Source: Sipunculus nudus (Eukaryota; Annelida; Sipuncula; Golfingiida; Sipunculidae). From it: 64,000 nucleotides of DNA. The translations under genes were made by a program, and so were the position numbers. The notes under the pieces are model-generated. The model was not told the origin of the DNA. It did no database searches and saw nothing but the letters and a program-made list of their open reading frames with translations. The DNA lies in contig CM049307.1 of the NCBI GenBank assembly GCA_026874595.1, positions 49,077,678 through 49,141,677 of the forward strand. The letters are read 5' to 3'. Shown one piece after another: positions 12,195 to 24,942 of the stretch. The stretch's first letter is position 1. Each line of letters begins with the position of its first letter.

Positions 12195-15100
12195 ATGTCA
12201 GTTTTGGTTTTCCTCCTGGCAGCAGTGTCTATTTCACAGACCAATGCACGACCCAACGTAGTGGTGAATACCAAATATGGGCAGGTAGAAGGTCATGTGG
12301 TCACTTTAGCAGACGGCACTGAGGTTGTGTCATACCTTGCTATCCCCTACGCAAAACCACCGATTGGAGACCTGCGATTTCGGGTAAGTGTATGAATAAA
12401 AAAAAAATGATATGGCCTTGGCCATTTATTTTCAGTGTACTTAGACTTTTCAATGAAATATCTGCGAAATTTCCTAGAGGTGTCCATGAAACCAATGAAA
12501 ATTAATTTTATTCACCTATCGCATCAAACATGAAATAAAATTGCGAATGGCCATGGAGGAAAAATATATAAGATGTTATTGATCTGTAAACTTTTCCTTG
12601 CAATCTCTGTTCAATTTCTCTATTTTTTTAAAAAGTAAAACCAATAAATTATTTTGAAAAATAATCACTTTTCACTTAATCCACCAGGTATTCCGGCAAT
12701 TATATATGCCTTGCGAAGAATTTAACTGAAACAATTTCGTATCTGAGAAAATAGTTTTTTGTCACGACATATTGATTGAAGTGACAGGGTCAAGGACACA
12801 TTTTGACAGACGTTGATTGGATGATGACAGTGCTTGGTACCAAAAATATGACAAAAAACATCGTCATCTAAAAAAGCCATGCACCCTTCGCTGTAACATC
12901 GAGAGAAAACGTCTAGAAAGCTGCAAAGTAGATATATAATTAGTTTGACTAAAATGTTTTTTTCTGTATTGCCGAAATTTAGTTTACATAAATTTCTGCC
13001 TTTGTAACATACTGGATAGAAATATTGACATTTCATAATTATTGCTAAAATCCGATGGACGAATCTTGGTGGGCGGACTATGACTAAAGGAAACCTGTAA
13101 TTTATGATGTTCCATTCAACTCTAAGTTTCTAACAGAAATGAACGGAAGATGACTGCCACACCAACGAAATATCATGCATGCCTTTTTTTATATAACAGA
13201 GGAATTTGAAATCGAATGTTACATCCTGATTGGTGGAAACAATTTAAATAATGAAGCGCGTGACTGAGATGTGGAACAGATATAAATAAAATCCCCGATG
13301 GAGCTTATATATAAGTCTAGTTGGTATTATGTCTTCCAGAAGGGAGCACCTCAGAAAATAATTAGGGCTGCCTGTTGTTGAACATTTTTGGCTGTTGCTG
13401 AATGGGACCTGTTCAGGCCAAAGCTAACATACATTGTCAAGTAGCGGCCTAATGATGGACTGTTTGTAAAAACGAAAGAGTAAAAGGTGACATTGTCTGG
13501 AGGTTACCCCCTCTAACTGAAACAGAGCGTGCCGAACTCTAGATATCAGAGTAGCCGAATTTTCAGGTCAAAAATCGCACTGAAAAATTCAAATTTGGAA
13601 AGGAAAATAATTTTCTTCAACAACGCCAAAAGGCCTACACTTTCGTTGCCACTGAAGACGATATGTATCCCTTATCCACCCTATATCGATGCCTAAGGCC
13701 CAAATAAGTTTTTCTCAGGCAACTTTAACATTATTTATATTTCAAATGTTTCCTATCTTATTTTTTCATAAAAGTTTTCGATAAAAAAAATCATATGATC
13801 AGAAAAAAGGTGATAATAACACAATTACTGTGCTAAACAGGTGAAAGCACAACACCAATTTATCGAAATTTATAATCATAATTTCTTTAGGTAAAATCCG
13901 AAAGACTGGAGCTCAAAATATGTACGTTTCTACTCAAAATCGAAATTAAAAATGTTTATGCGGGGACTTTAAAAACCATTTTGTTATAATGAATCGTGTA
14001 CAAACCGCTATTTTGTCTGCTGAAAGATTATCCCATGGGGAAGAATTATATGTTTAATACACAGGACATCCCCTGTTTGCAATATAGAAAACCTTGATAG
14101 AACCTCACTTATTGGCACTAATTCTGCCGAAAGTTTATGACTTTTGAATTTTCCTGGACAGTCATTCAGAAAGAGTATGACCGCCTGCAGTCTAATTTAA
14201 AAATTATAAGTTATTATACAGATTTCTCGATATCGTTATGAGATCAGTTGTAATCCTATTATAACAGGAAAATCTCCTGAAGTAGAGTTTCAACATTTTT
14301 TCTTGACGATGCATGCTTTTATAAACATGTGTGTAATATTCTTGCCACTTAAATAATGACCTATGTCCAGGCCATACAAAAAGTGATTCGCTGCACCCAT
14401 TTTTCGTTGATCTTTTTTTTCGCAAATGAAAACACGGTCCTTGGTATTGTAGCTAATTTGTGCTAAGGCATAAATACCCTAAATGGATTCCCACAGTCAG
14501 GAAAATGGACCAAATTTTGTGTTCATATACACAATTTCAAGAATGGTATGTTTTGGTATTTTCTAGGAAAGCTGGCAAAATTCCAATTTAAGTATTTACC
14601 TTTAAAGAAAAAAAAAGGCGCAACATATTTTGTTCCAAGAGTCCATAGAACAATGATATGTATGTGTGTGGCCTAGAAGATTTGTTCATCTCCCACGAAC
14701 CCCAGGAGCCTGATCCATGGTTTTCACTGTCTCGGATGACTGTCGGGGCGCCATCTGTCCTCAGGACAAGGAGAATATGAAAATAAGGACCTGTGTTTAC
14801 GGTTTGTTCTCTTTAAGCCACCCCAGGAGCCAGATCCCTGGAATTCGGTGTTCCCAGCTGAGAGTCTAGGCACTGTGTGTCCTCAGGACAAGGAGAACCT
14901 GGACTCAACTCATCCTGACTGGGACAAGTTCAGCGAGGACTGTCTTCATCTTAACATCTTCACTCCATACGTAAGAACCACGTAACGATTTAATATTTTG
15001 TTCTTTTTACATCACAGGCGATAGATTTAATATTAGTCTTAATGCAATTTTAGAGGGGCTCGTTTTGCGAAAGTGAAAGTGCACTGACAATTGTAAATGT

Positions 15101-18100
15101 TGAACAGTGAACTGAATTTTTTTAAAGAAATTAAACTAAATGACGTTATTATATGCAATTTGTATTAGTAGTCCATGCACTGGACCCAAAAACAAATAAC
15201 CGGTGTTCAATTTACAAAATTTACAGAAGCCGCGCGAATAGAGAGAGATAGTTCCAATGCTAATTGTTATTTGCATTTTTTACGTCACATGACAGTGTAA
15301 TTAATTATTTGCATGATCTGTTTTTCCCCCACTTGTAGTTGATGATTTTGATTATATGTATTCATTATAATTTTGCCTTTTGTCACAGTATTTTTTAGAT
15401 ATTTCAGCACGATATTTTTTCATTATTTTGTTAACATGAGTAGTCAGCTTGGATGTCACCCTTTTAGATAACATTTGTTATAGCCGCGAGATGGCACAAC
15501 CCACCCGGTCATGGTGTGGCTCCATGGCGGATCGTTCAGAACCTCGGGGAACATTCAGTACCAGGGTCATTTCTACGCCGCGCGTGATGTCATCATGGTC
15601 GTACCTAATTACCGGCTGGGCAAACTTGGTATGTGACTTTTTATGCTCATTTATATGCGGCATATTGGTTGTTGTTGACAATTAACTATCAGTTTTCAGG
15701 TTTGTATAGTTAATCTTTAAAGAATGAATATCAAAATCAGATATTGTATACGGTAATACCGCATGTTATATTTTCAAAATGGTTGCATATGGTCCCACCT
15801 TTTTTAAGATTTTCAGATACATCTTTTAAAAGCAGCCATGGATAGTATGAATCAAGTTACATATTACTTTTCAGTTTGAAAGATGTTTATTACAGGTTTA
15901 TCGTAAAGCCCGACTGTTCGTTATTCCAGTTAAAAATATAGTGAAGATAATAAATAATCTTCAAATTTAAAATTTTACTAATTTTTATTTTTTTTTCCAT
16001 TTTACCTATATTCCGTGCTTGTGTTCTCAAAATGTTCCAATTTCAATATTTCAAGCCGTTATTTAGCAATGTATATATAATTTTATGCTATTCCCTGATA
16101 TTCAATGAATAGTTACACTTTGGATTTTTAAGTCAAGCATTTTCACCTTCATAATTTGTATATTTAACACCAATGCCTGTTACATTTTTTAAGGCAAACA
16201 ATACATATAGATCTGGAGAACATAGACCTGTAATGGGGTGTATTATTAAGGCTGACACAATCCCAGAAACGAAAAAGCCTGTGAACCTGTATATTCTACA
16301 TCACTCACATAAAGTCACAGGTCGTTTCTACTCAAAACGAGCTCTCTTCAGTCTTAAATTGTGCTGATGGCCAGGATTACCTGTCTCTAATGCCAAATTT
16401 TAAAATAAAAAATTGTCAGTTCAAGGAAACACCTTCTGCTTACATTGCGCATTACAAAATATTACTTATTACATTTAATCCTCACCACAAAATCATCCGT
16501 ATTCATATAATTTGCATTGAAAAAATTCTTATCCAACATAATTTTATAGGCTAAATTAAACTCTTCGCTACTTTTATACATAAGTCGCTGGTGTATTTAG
16601 TAACGCATTTGGGGTATATGCATTGTGGGGAAAACATTTCTTTCCCCGCGACCCCTACCAGCAGAGTCGTACACTTGTGAGTCTGTTTCTGGGCAGTATA
16701 ATTCTCTTCCATAGTTAGATAATATCAAATGAATGTTTACAATAGGATTTCTGTACACGGGTGATGAGGCCGCGCCGGGGAACAACGGAATGCTGGACCA
16801 AGTGCAAGCTCTCAAGTTTATACGGGACAACATTGCCAACTTCGGAGGTGACCCGAACCGAGTCACTCTGATGGGTCAGAGTGGAGGTGGCGCCTCTGCC
16901 GGCCTGCACATACTATCACCAATGTCAAGAGGTAAGGTAAAATTATATATTATACAGTAAATATAACTGTATAACAATGTAAAAAAAGTGTAATAAATGG
17001 AGACTGGAAGTTGAATAATCGGATGGTGTTGGTCGAAAAAGATGTTGAACAACGCTGTCTCTTTATTTAATCAATATGCGTTTTTGACCTGTGATATTTC
17101 TAATATGTACCTTACCCTTAAGCTTATTAAACTTAAAAGTAATGTAGGTTTCATTGTTTTCTCAAATATATAAGTAAACCTTAGCTTTCGTAACGAACTT
17201 CATGTACGTTCACTTGCGCTGTGAGTCCGACCATCGGAAAAATTGGCGCTATATAAATACTATATATAATTATTTATTATTACGTAAGCCTTGTTTTCCA
17301 AATTATATTTATCGTCTTTCTTAATTGCATTTAAAGACACTTCATGAATTTCAAATATCTCTTCACATCAAAAGAAGATTTTTATTGTTGTTTTTAACAA
17401 TTCGAGAGAATTACATTACATATGCACGTGCTTATAAATTCCAAATTTATATTGAAAAAGAGATAAGCGTAAAAACACTTGCATAAGAATGGCATAAATG
17501 TATTTTTGGGTATGTACAACGTGAAAATTTATTATCAGTTATCGAATTATCATTATCATCATCATAAATATGGTTATATTCAGGGTTATTTAAACAAGCT
17601 ATTATGCTGAGCGGAACAGAACTTGGAATCTGGGCCACAAACCCCCCTGGAGATGTTCCACTCAATTTGACCCGACAGGTGGCGCAGAATCTGAACTGCT
17701 CCACTGAAGACAGTGGCCGCCTGGTGGAATGTTTACGAACCAAGTCGGCAGACGACATCGTGAACGCTGAATGGGAGATTTATTTAAGTTGGCTCCAGTA
17801 TTTAATTCAAATCTTAAAAGTGTACCATATTCTTCTTGTTGACCGATATATTTATAAATTAACGACGAACTTCGACATTTGTCCTGCAACTGAACATAAG
17901 GAAATTTTTTTTTTCTCCCAAGACAATAATAATTATGAACATATCAATACATAAATTTCGACTTCACATTAGTAGCTGTTACTGCTCTTTACCAGCACTA
18001 TACACTTTATAAGTTATATCTATCCTGCAACTGATAAACAATTGATCATTTATTATTTCTTATGATTCCAGATTTAGGCAAAACCAGAGATGATTTAAAA

Positions 18101-21100
18101 AAAACCTAACCATTTTTTTAAATTGGGCAGTGGTTTTATCGACCACTCCAAACGTCCTTTTCAGTCAGAATATATGCGGGTTTCATCCTAAAATTCGGCA
18201 AGACGGTTAAGACATGTTTAAAATGTAGAAGTGTTAAAATGTAGAAATGTTAAAGTGTCTTGATATAATGATTTAGTCATAAGCGCATACGTCATTAATC
18301 TGGTGTTCTTTCAGATCAGTTAGGTCGCCCATTGGTACATCTAAGCTCATTTACATCAATGAAATTTTGCTACTCGCTTTACCTTTCCCTTTTTTGTCAT
18401 TTACAGCCAGGTAAGGCTTCTATAGGTTTTATACCTGTACCGGATGGGCCGGGCGGCTTCCTACCAGACCTTCCCAGAAACCTCCGCGAAAACAAAGAGT
18501 TCAACAGAGAGGTCTCTATTATCTCAGGAATCACAGACAACGAAGTCAGTAATCTTCTTCTACTGTGTGAGTTATGATATTGACGTATTTTTTTATCAAG
18601 AAAAGGTTATGTCATACATTATTAAGTGAATTGAGATTTTAATCCATATCAAACAGTCTGCCTTTGGAATTGATGCAGTTTTTATGTAGGCGTCTAAAAC
18701 ACTTTCTATAGATGAAACCAATATCTTGTCACCAAAATTGAAGTGTTTGCTGAACTTATTCATATATAAAAGCAAAATATCAAGACATTAACCAAATTTT
18801 ATAAAAGCACAGCAATTCAGCTAGATAAAAGCCTTCTTTTAATACTTTCTGTTCACGCATGTACTGGTTACCCATTATAATAATCATTACAGGTAAAATG
18901 ATGGATACATGCAACGAGACCTCCGTATAAGTTTTACAGTCTATTTGTTCTGTTTAGCTAAAAGTTCAAAAGTTATGCTCTGTACAAATATATAATTTCA
19001 TAATATCTTATAAATTGTTCAAAATTCATTGCGGTTGGCCGTACTACACTCATACTGCCATTCTTCCAGTCAGTCCACATTGGCAAATTCATTTGTTTCA
19101 AACTGATTTTCATTTGAATTGTACAAGTTGTACCACGTGCTAATAAGTGCATGTCCTTTTCAGTTTCCTTTATACATCCCCCTACCGGCGTTTCAAAGTT
19201 TTAAATCTAATCTAACTGCCCTTCTGCCAGAACGTAGAGTACACAGTGAACCGAGCCTGGCCAATTATAAGGAAGATATCCAGGGTTTACCTATTATTAA
19301 ACGAATGTTTTTTAGCATATAATAACGGACCTGGCGGTTTCATCGGGCATAAGAGTCGACCCAATAGACTTTTCCTGAAACAGGGATTTTTCAAGTTTCC
19401 ATATTCCTTCTAATTCCTAAAATGGATATTTCTTAAATTCTTAAAATGAGGAAGATATTCGAATTGTCTATGACTTTCAGGGATGAATTGCCGATATTTC
19501 ACGGATTTTTACAATGTTCTTTTAATGCACGTGAACAACAGTCGAAGACGGGTTTAACAGTACAGAATTCCGAATACTGATAGAGGAAGTGACGGAATGG
19601 ACATTACACGTATACGGCAAGAAGATAGCTAATGACGTCAGCAAAGCTATAATCTTCCAGTACACCACGTGGCCTCGGACAGAAAACTTAACAGCCAATA
19701 GAGATAAAATAGCAGAGGTAACATCATAAGTTTTATTTTTAAACTGTTCATCTTATCGTCATACCTCTATACATCATATAAAAAGAAATGTGCGACTCGA
19801 AGGCGCAAAATAAAGTGACAACTGCATAAAAGATCTGTGGACATATAATAATAATAAATAAATACCTGACTTCATATCTAATTTTTAAATAACTGACTTT
19901 AGTGATTAGTTTGAAGGTGACCTTTGTTTTAAAGAACGATCATTTCGACTGTAAATCAATACGAAAGTCTCTTTTGCTGCAACAATGATATGCATAATTC
20001 TGTAAGTGTATCCACATATTGTATTTAGATCTATTTTAGGTGCCACAGTCTCTCATAATATTTCTCAATATCTGGTAAAAATTTGGCTTTAAACTAACCC
20101 CGATTAACTGATAGTATGTAAATACTTAGTATCATGTAAAATGCAAGGTCTTTTTTTTGTCCAGGTTATGGGCGACCTAGCGTTTGGGGTTGCTATGGAC
20201 GCCAGCCTGAAGTACCAGGCAGTGACTGCTCCAGCCTACCAGTACGTGTTCGGCTACAGAAGCAGCGTGCTGCAGGATGTCTATCCTGACTGGACAGGTC
20301 AGTAAGCATATATCATTCAGTTCTGTTTCCTCAATGTAGAAATTATCATGGCTACAACAACTCCATGAATTCAAGGTGCGAAATCACAGAATTAAAACAA
20401 TATTGTGGATTCGGAAAACTTTGCAAACAATTTCTTGCATTTGTTTTCAGGATCAGATGGTCAGGGCGTCACAACATATGATATAACAGAAAACACGCGC
20501 TAGGGAATTATCCATTTTATAATTGTCTGTCTCAGTATACCTGTGAAATGAAAACCCATCGCTCCACCTTATTGCGGAAAATGACCCGAACTCTTGAGTT
20601 CACAAGTCAAGAGCCCCCACCGTTTTACAACCATGCATCATTTAAAAGTGTGCACTCAGAAACATAGATATGAGACTTCATAAACACGTAACATTTATTT
20701 TATTTTGAATAAATTATAAATCTAATATCCGGAATATTCCATATAGTTTTTATTCTGTTTTGATTTATTTTAAGGGGTTTTCCACGGGGGTGACACACCG
20801 ATAGTGCTCGGAAACTGTTTACTTCCGGAAAACAAGAACGTCACGGGAGACATGCAGCTGGAGACACTGGCGGAAATACCCTGGACAGAGAAGGATAAAG
20901 AAATGTCAAATTATTGGATAGACCTTCTGTCTAACTTCGCTAAAACTGGGTACAAAAATATTACACCATTCCTAGGAATTGAACCCACATTAGGCATATC
21001 GATATAAAGAACAGTTTATTCGTGCTCTTTATCGAAATGAGGAAAATGAACATACAGAACCCTAACTGTAAATTGTATAAAACGAAATCGAAAAGTCCGA

Positions 21101-22055
21101 CATCTGCGGGTTTTACTTTTTAATTTTGAAAAGCAAGGGCCTGTAGTTAGTGTGTATGTGTGTTTACTTTAAATGTTCATTTGAAACAGGGAAATCTAGT
21201 GGGGAGAAGAGGAAAGGGCGAGGGAGCAAAGAAACCCAAACAAATGTTCTTTGTTAAAATTATCTTTAGTCCTAATCTTCCCCAATATATACAAATAATA
21301 CTATCGATAAATTTTGGTAATTTTAAACGAATTTTATAGCTTTCATCAGCAGAACTTAGTTTCATGCTGTAATGAATGAGATTTGGACTGAAAATCCCAT
21401 TCGTTAAAAAAAATTCAAAACTGAATGGAAAACTGAAGGGAATCGGTAGTAGGATTACGCTCGTAATGCCTCAACAAAGGCGAGCATTGTTTAACTTCTG
21501 CTTGCCCAGTGTAGGGGAATAAAATAAGTGATTTTAGAACTTTATGAGATTCCATTATCTTTGGTTAAATGTTTCAGTAACCCTACACCGGAACCAGTCG
21601 TTGCCCCTGGAAACAGCCAGGCTCTTGTGTGGCCGCCATTTTTTCTTCAGAAAATGGACTACCTTAACGTGAAGCAGGAGAGTACGGACATCAGGCGGAA
21701 TCTGGGACAGAGGAAGTTCGCATTCTGGACAGAATATGTGTCCTGGATTATCAGAAGAGATGGAGGCAGTCCATGTAAGTACTATATATCTATATATATT
21801 ATAACTTGTGATAAATGGCAATTTATATTGATCATAATGTGTTCAAAGTTATTCAATCTTATTAACAGTTAAGTTGGGTACATGGTTCCTTATTATAAGG
21901 AGCACGGACAAGATGGCATATCCTCTGCGGTTTGTTAATACTGAACGATTTCTGCTATGTTTTCAGATTCTGATTTTATCTTGGATATCCTGAACAACCT
22001 GAGTCTACAGCTCTCGCTGGGTTACAACAAGGGTATTTTCAGTTCATACAAATAA
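12195..22055 (+). CDS. Secreted type-B carboxylesterase (cholinesterase-like), 11 coding exons
   Basis: Likely a secreted serine esterase of the carboxylesterase/cholinesterase family (alpha/beta hydrolase). Coding exons: 12195-12383, 14818-14970, 15484-15628, 16746-16931, 17584-17787, 18411-18548, 19542-19717, 20165-20297, 20775-20949, 21578-21774, 21967-22055. All introns are GT-AG, phases agree and the joined frame is open, giving about 594 aa, the usual family length. The start is taken at 12195 because a strong acceptor (tttcag) ends at 12176; an in-frame ATG at 12165 would lie inside that intron. Residues 1 to about 20 are a hydrophobic signal peptide. Seen in the protein: oxyanion-loop HGGSF (128-132), nucleophile in GQSGG (Ser208), acid Glu337 in TDNE, His445 in FHGGD. 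The triad spacing matches acetylcholinesterase. C84-C105 and C263-C274 fit the first two family disulfides, and several N-glycosylation sequons are present. The choline-binding Trp before C105 is not at its usual distance, so true acetylcholinesterase activity is doubtful. There is no C-terminal membrane segment. The exon 5/6 junction is the one uncertain splice; the alternative is 17819/18407. Confidence 0.93.
13705..14000. repeat. Dispersed repeat R2, copy A (esterase intron 1)
   Basis: Shares ordered blocks with 22765-23060: ATATGATCAG, then GATAATAACA, then CTAAACAGGT and AAAG.ACAACAC. Strongly diverged. It sits in intron 1 of the esterase, with copy B just beyond the gene's 3' end. Confidence 0.5.
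14699..14782 (+). pseudogene. Decayed duplicate of esterase exon 2
   Basis: This stretch in intron 1 lies about 120 bases upstream of the true exon 2 and closely resembles its first half: shared starts CCCAGGAGCC, then GATCC.TGG, and a shared TGTCCTCAGGACAAGGAGAA block. Between these blocks the copy is one base shorter (55 versus 56), which shifts the frame, and it then meets TGA. The AG of the acceptor present before exon 2 (TTTAAG) is not conserved here (CCCACG). It is therefore a non-functional relic of a local tandem duplication, not a usable alternative exon. Confidence 0.8.
16320..16710. repeat. Dispersed repeat R1, copy B (esterase intron 3)
   Basis: Begins GTCGTTTCTACTCAAAACGA, as in copy A at 8319, and keeps the TTACAAAATATTACTTATT and GCATTGTGGGG blocks. 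It ends only about 35 bases before esterase exon 4, so it likely contributes the branch-point region of that intron. Confidence 0.6.
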
Positions 22056-22764
22056 ACCAAACATTTTGAAAACAGATACCATTTGTCATTATTTCTGATA
22101 TTTTGTTAGATTTTAACCCATGGTTTTACGAAACTACAAACAAGAGACAGTCTGAAATGGGACATTCATTGCTTCCGCCATGAGTTTATTTCAATTTGTG
22201 CGTTTTTCCCCCCTACAAATTAACGCAATCTCATGAAATTTTCAGGACTGTTTGGGAAAAGGCCAATGAAGAATCGATGTGATTTTGGTGTGGTTCCGAC
22301 ACATGATCCGGATTTAGGAATGTCAGCAATGAATATTGCATATGTTCAGTCACTTATATAATATATATGTACGCAAATGAACCTGGGCTCAATAAGTGAA
22401 TACCAATATGCCAGAGGCTTGTATGACTCTGAATGTATTTTTCTAGTTTTTCAGTGTTTTGACATTAGCACATAGAAAATCGACAGGTACTGAGAAGAGG
22501 CTTTCATACAACTATAATGCACAGCAGTGCCCCGATCACGCACCTGCATGATGAACCACAGGAATTGATAAGAGGACCGGGGACAAAAATATAGTAGTTT
22601 ACAGGAATTTTTTTCCTGTTAAAAAATAGGAGTTTCCACTGCATAACCGTGGGTTTACACGGTAAATGAACACGACCATTTGTACTGCACGCCACATCTA
22701 AAGGTCTGTTTGATTTAGATGGCTTTACTTGTATGACTGCAATACATACATGTAAGGAAAAAAA

Positions 22765-23060
22765 ATATGGTTCTCGGGCAATTTTTCAGAAATCAGTTTG
22801 GGCGAGTAGGCATTTTTTTAATTACCTTTTTTTTGTATTGTTCATTAAAAATGACATATGATCAGGGAAAAGCATGATAATAACATTTTTTTCTAAACAG
22901 GTTAAAGTACAACACGATAAAGAGGAAAACTTTCAAAATTGTATTATTTCATCTTCTTAAAGATTAAAATAAAAATAAAAATGTTTGATGCTCGGGATTA
23001 AAATTAACGCGGACGGTGCCTGGGAACCATACCTTTTTTTTGCCTTAAGTTCTACAAATA
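22765..23060. repeat. Dispersed repeat R2, copy B
   Basis: Diverged counterpart of 13705-14000 with the same order of short blocks (CATATGATCAGGGAAAA, GATAATAACA, CTAAACAGGTTAAAG, ACAACAC). Confidence 0.5.
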
Positions 23061-24834
23061 TGATCGGTTTAAAAAAGGTTTTTAAAGACCAATTAATCTG
23101 TTAAAACAATTATATCCGAAACACAAATGTGATAAGACAAAATTAAGGAAAATACAGGAGATTCGGGTTAAATTATTTTTAAATGCTGAAAATTTAGGAG
23201 ACCGTTCTATCATAGGAAAATATATGAAATACAGTGAGTATGCAGAGGCCCTGACTGGTATAAATCTAACTGGTATAAATTCGAAGGGTTGAACTCAACA
23301 TGGATGCAATGAAATACAGAAGAATGGGTTGATTGACTGATAGCCAATCAATATGGTGCATAGATGCCAGCGTCAATTTTTAAAACCATGTGATACTGAA
23401 ACAAGTAAAACGGTAAACAAGATAAAGCATTTATTCAGACACGAAGCACAGACTGAGAGCCGTTTTTTTCACTGCTTACAGTGAATTTAAACTCGTACAT
23501 AATGTGTACACTTCTATAATCAAATCACACTTCAAAGTACATGAAAAATCTTTGTACATTGCTATTTAGGTTGCATTGGGTAATTTATTCCTCTTGTAAA
23601 TGTGGCAAGACTGAGCGGAGTGCAGTAAAAATACACCTGTATTGTCTTAGGAAGGAAGACTGATTTAGACTGGAATCTAAAACCGACAAATCATACCTGC
23701 ATTTTACTGAAAACACTGACTACATCAGACTGAGAAATTCTTAGCTGCTGCTGTCTGGGATTGGTTTTTGCTGCCTTGGCAGATGTAGGCCTTTTTTTTC
23801 ATCTGAACCAGCTCAGGTAGGTTTTATTTTCGAGTCATTGGTATGGTGCGTGAGTCTTAGACTTTTCTTTGGAAATCATTCTTTCCCTTCCCAAACTGAA
23901 AAGTACCACTCTTTTTAATGTTGACTTGAAACAGGCGGTCTTTTCAATTAAGATCTCCCTAGGGAACACTGAAATAATCACTTTGATAGCGTTGATCAAC
24001 ACAAACACTACATTTAACTGGTTAAACGCTACAAGAGTCACGTGACAGTGTAAAAAATTGCAGTGAACATTTAAAACCATGAGAAATATGCTGCGTGCAG
24101 ATGATATTCTTTATGTCGCGATAATGTTATTTAAAATATATACTAAGTATTTAACAGAGGCAGATTTCAGGAAGTGCAGGAGGAGAGACGCCCCCTATTC
24201 GACCTAACAAAATATGGCAGGAAGAAAATTACGGGCCGGATTTAGCCTCCTTATGCTTTTTCTAAACTTTTCAAAACAAGACCATTATAAGACCTCTGTG
24301 CCCCCACATTCCAAAATCCTAGATCCATCCCTGTTGAACCGGTACTTTAATAGAGAGATCCTACGTACAATACACCATTCATTATGAGGAGCTTTTTTTT
24401 GTCCATTGAGAGGAGATTCAAGAAGTCAATATGTGGTGATATATCTGTTTACGAAAAATAGTTATCAATTTCATATTACCTAATAATATATTCATGAGAT
24501 ATGTTACACCTGATATTCATTAAAATCTATAAATTACCTAGAATTGCATACACTCCAGTCTTATACACACGATTACCGGTATATTATTATATATCACGTA
24601 CATCATGCATCAGATGCACTCTTAATTACTTAGCTGCACAAAATCAGACAAGATTATCATTTGCACATACCTCTACACATATATTATATCTATAAAACTT
24701 ACATAAATATGTGATATTATAATATTATGAATTCTATTCTGCTAATTAACTTCACTGTGAATGAATAAAATGTTTCTGTAGCTAAAGTTAGCGAGTATTA
24801 AAAATAAAGCACAACCCCCTGATTGTTTTCTGTA

Positions 24835-24942
24835 TACAGTGAAACCCCTTTCATGTAGGCACCCTTGGGACTGGGTCAAATTGCCACTTTAATTAGGTTC
24901 CCACGTTATTCAGGTGCCCACTAGTAGAGGTTCTATTATACT
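24835..24942. mobile_element. TACAGTGAAACC-type MITE, copy B
   Basis: Starts TACAGTGAAACCCC and ends TAGAGGTTCTATTATA; the end, reversed, begins with a related AGAACCTC core. The middle carries CACCCTTGGGACTGGGTCAA, closely matching the element at 48919. Confidence 0.55.

Noticed and set aside
11969..12322. 117-codon ORF overlapping esterase exon 1
   Set aside because: Out of frame with the esterase, which has homology and correct splicing.
14250..14425. Short - strand ORF in esterase intron 1
   Set aside because: No domain, AT-rich, no good splice context.
19150..19380. Segment in esterase intron 6 with GGACCTGGCGGTTTC resembling exon 6
   Set aside because: Similarity limited to about 15 bases; not enough to call a second exon relic.
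20970..20995. GGGTTCAATTCC-like B-box on the - strand
   Set aside because: No cloverleaf or acceptor stem could be built around it, so not called a tRNA.
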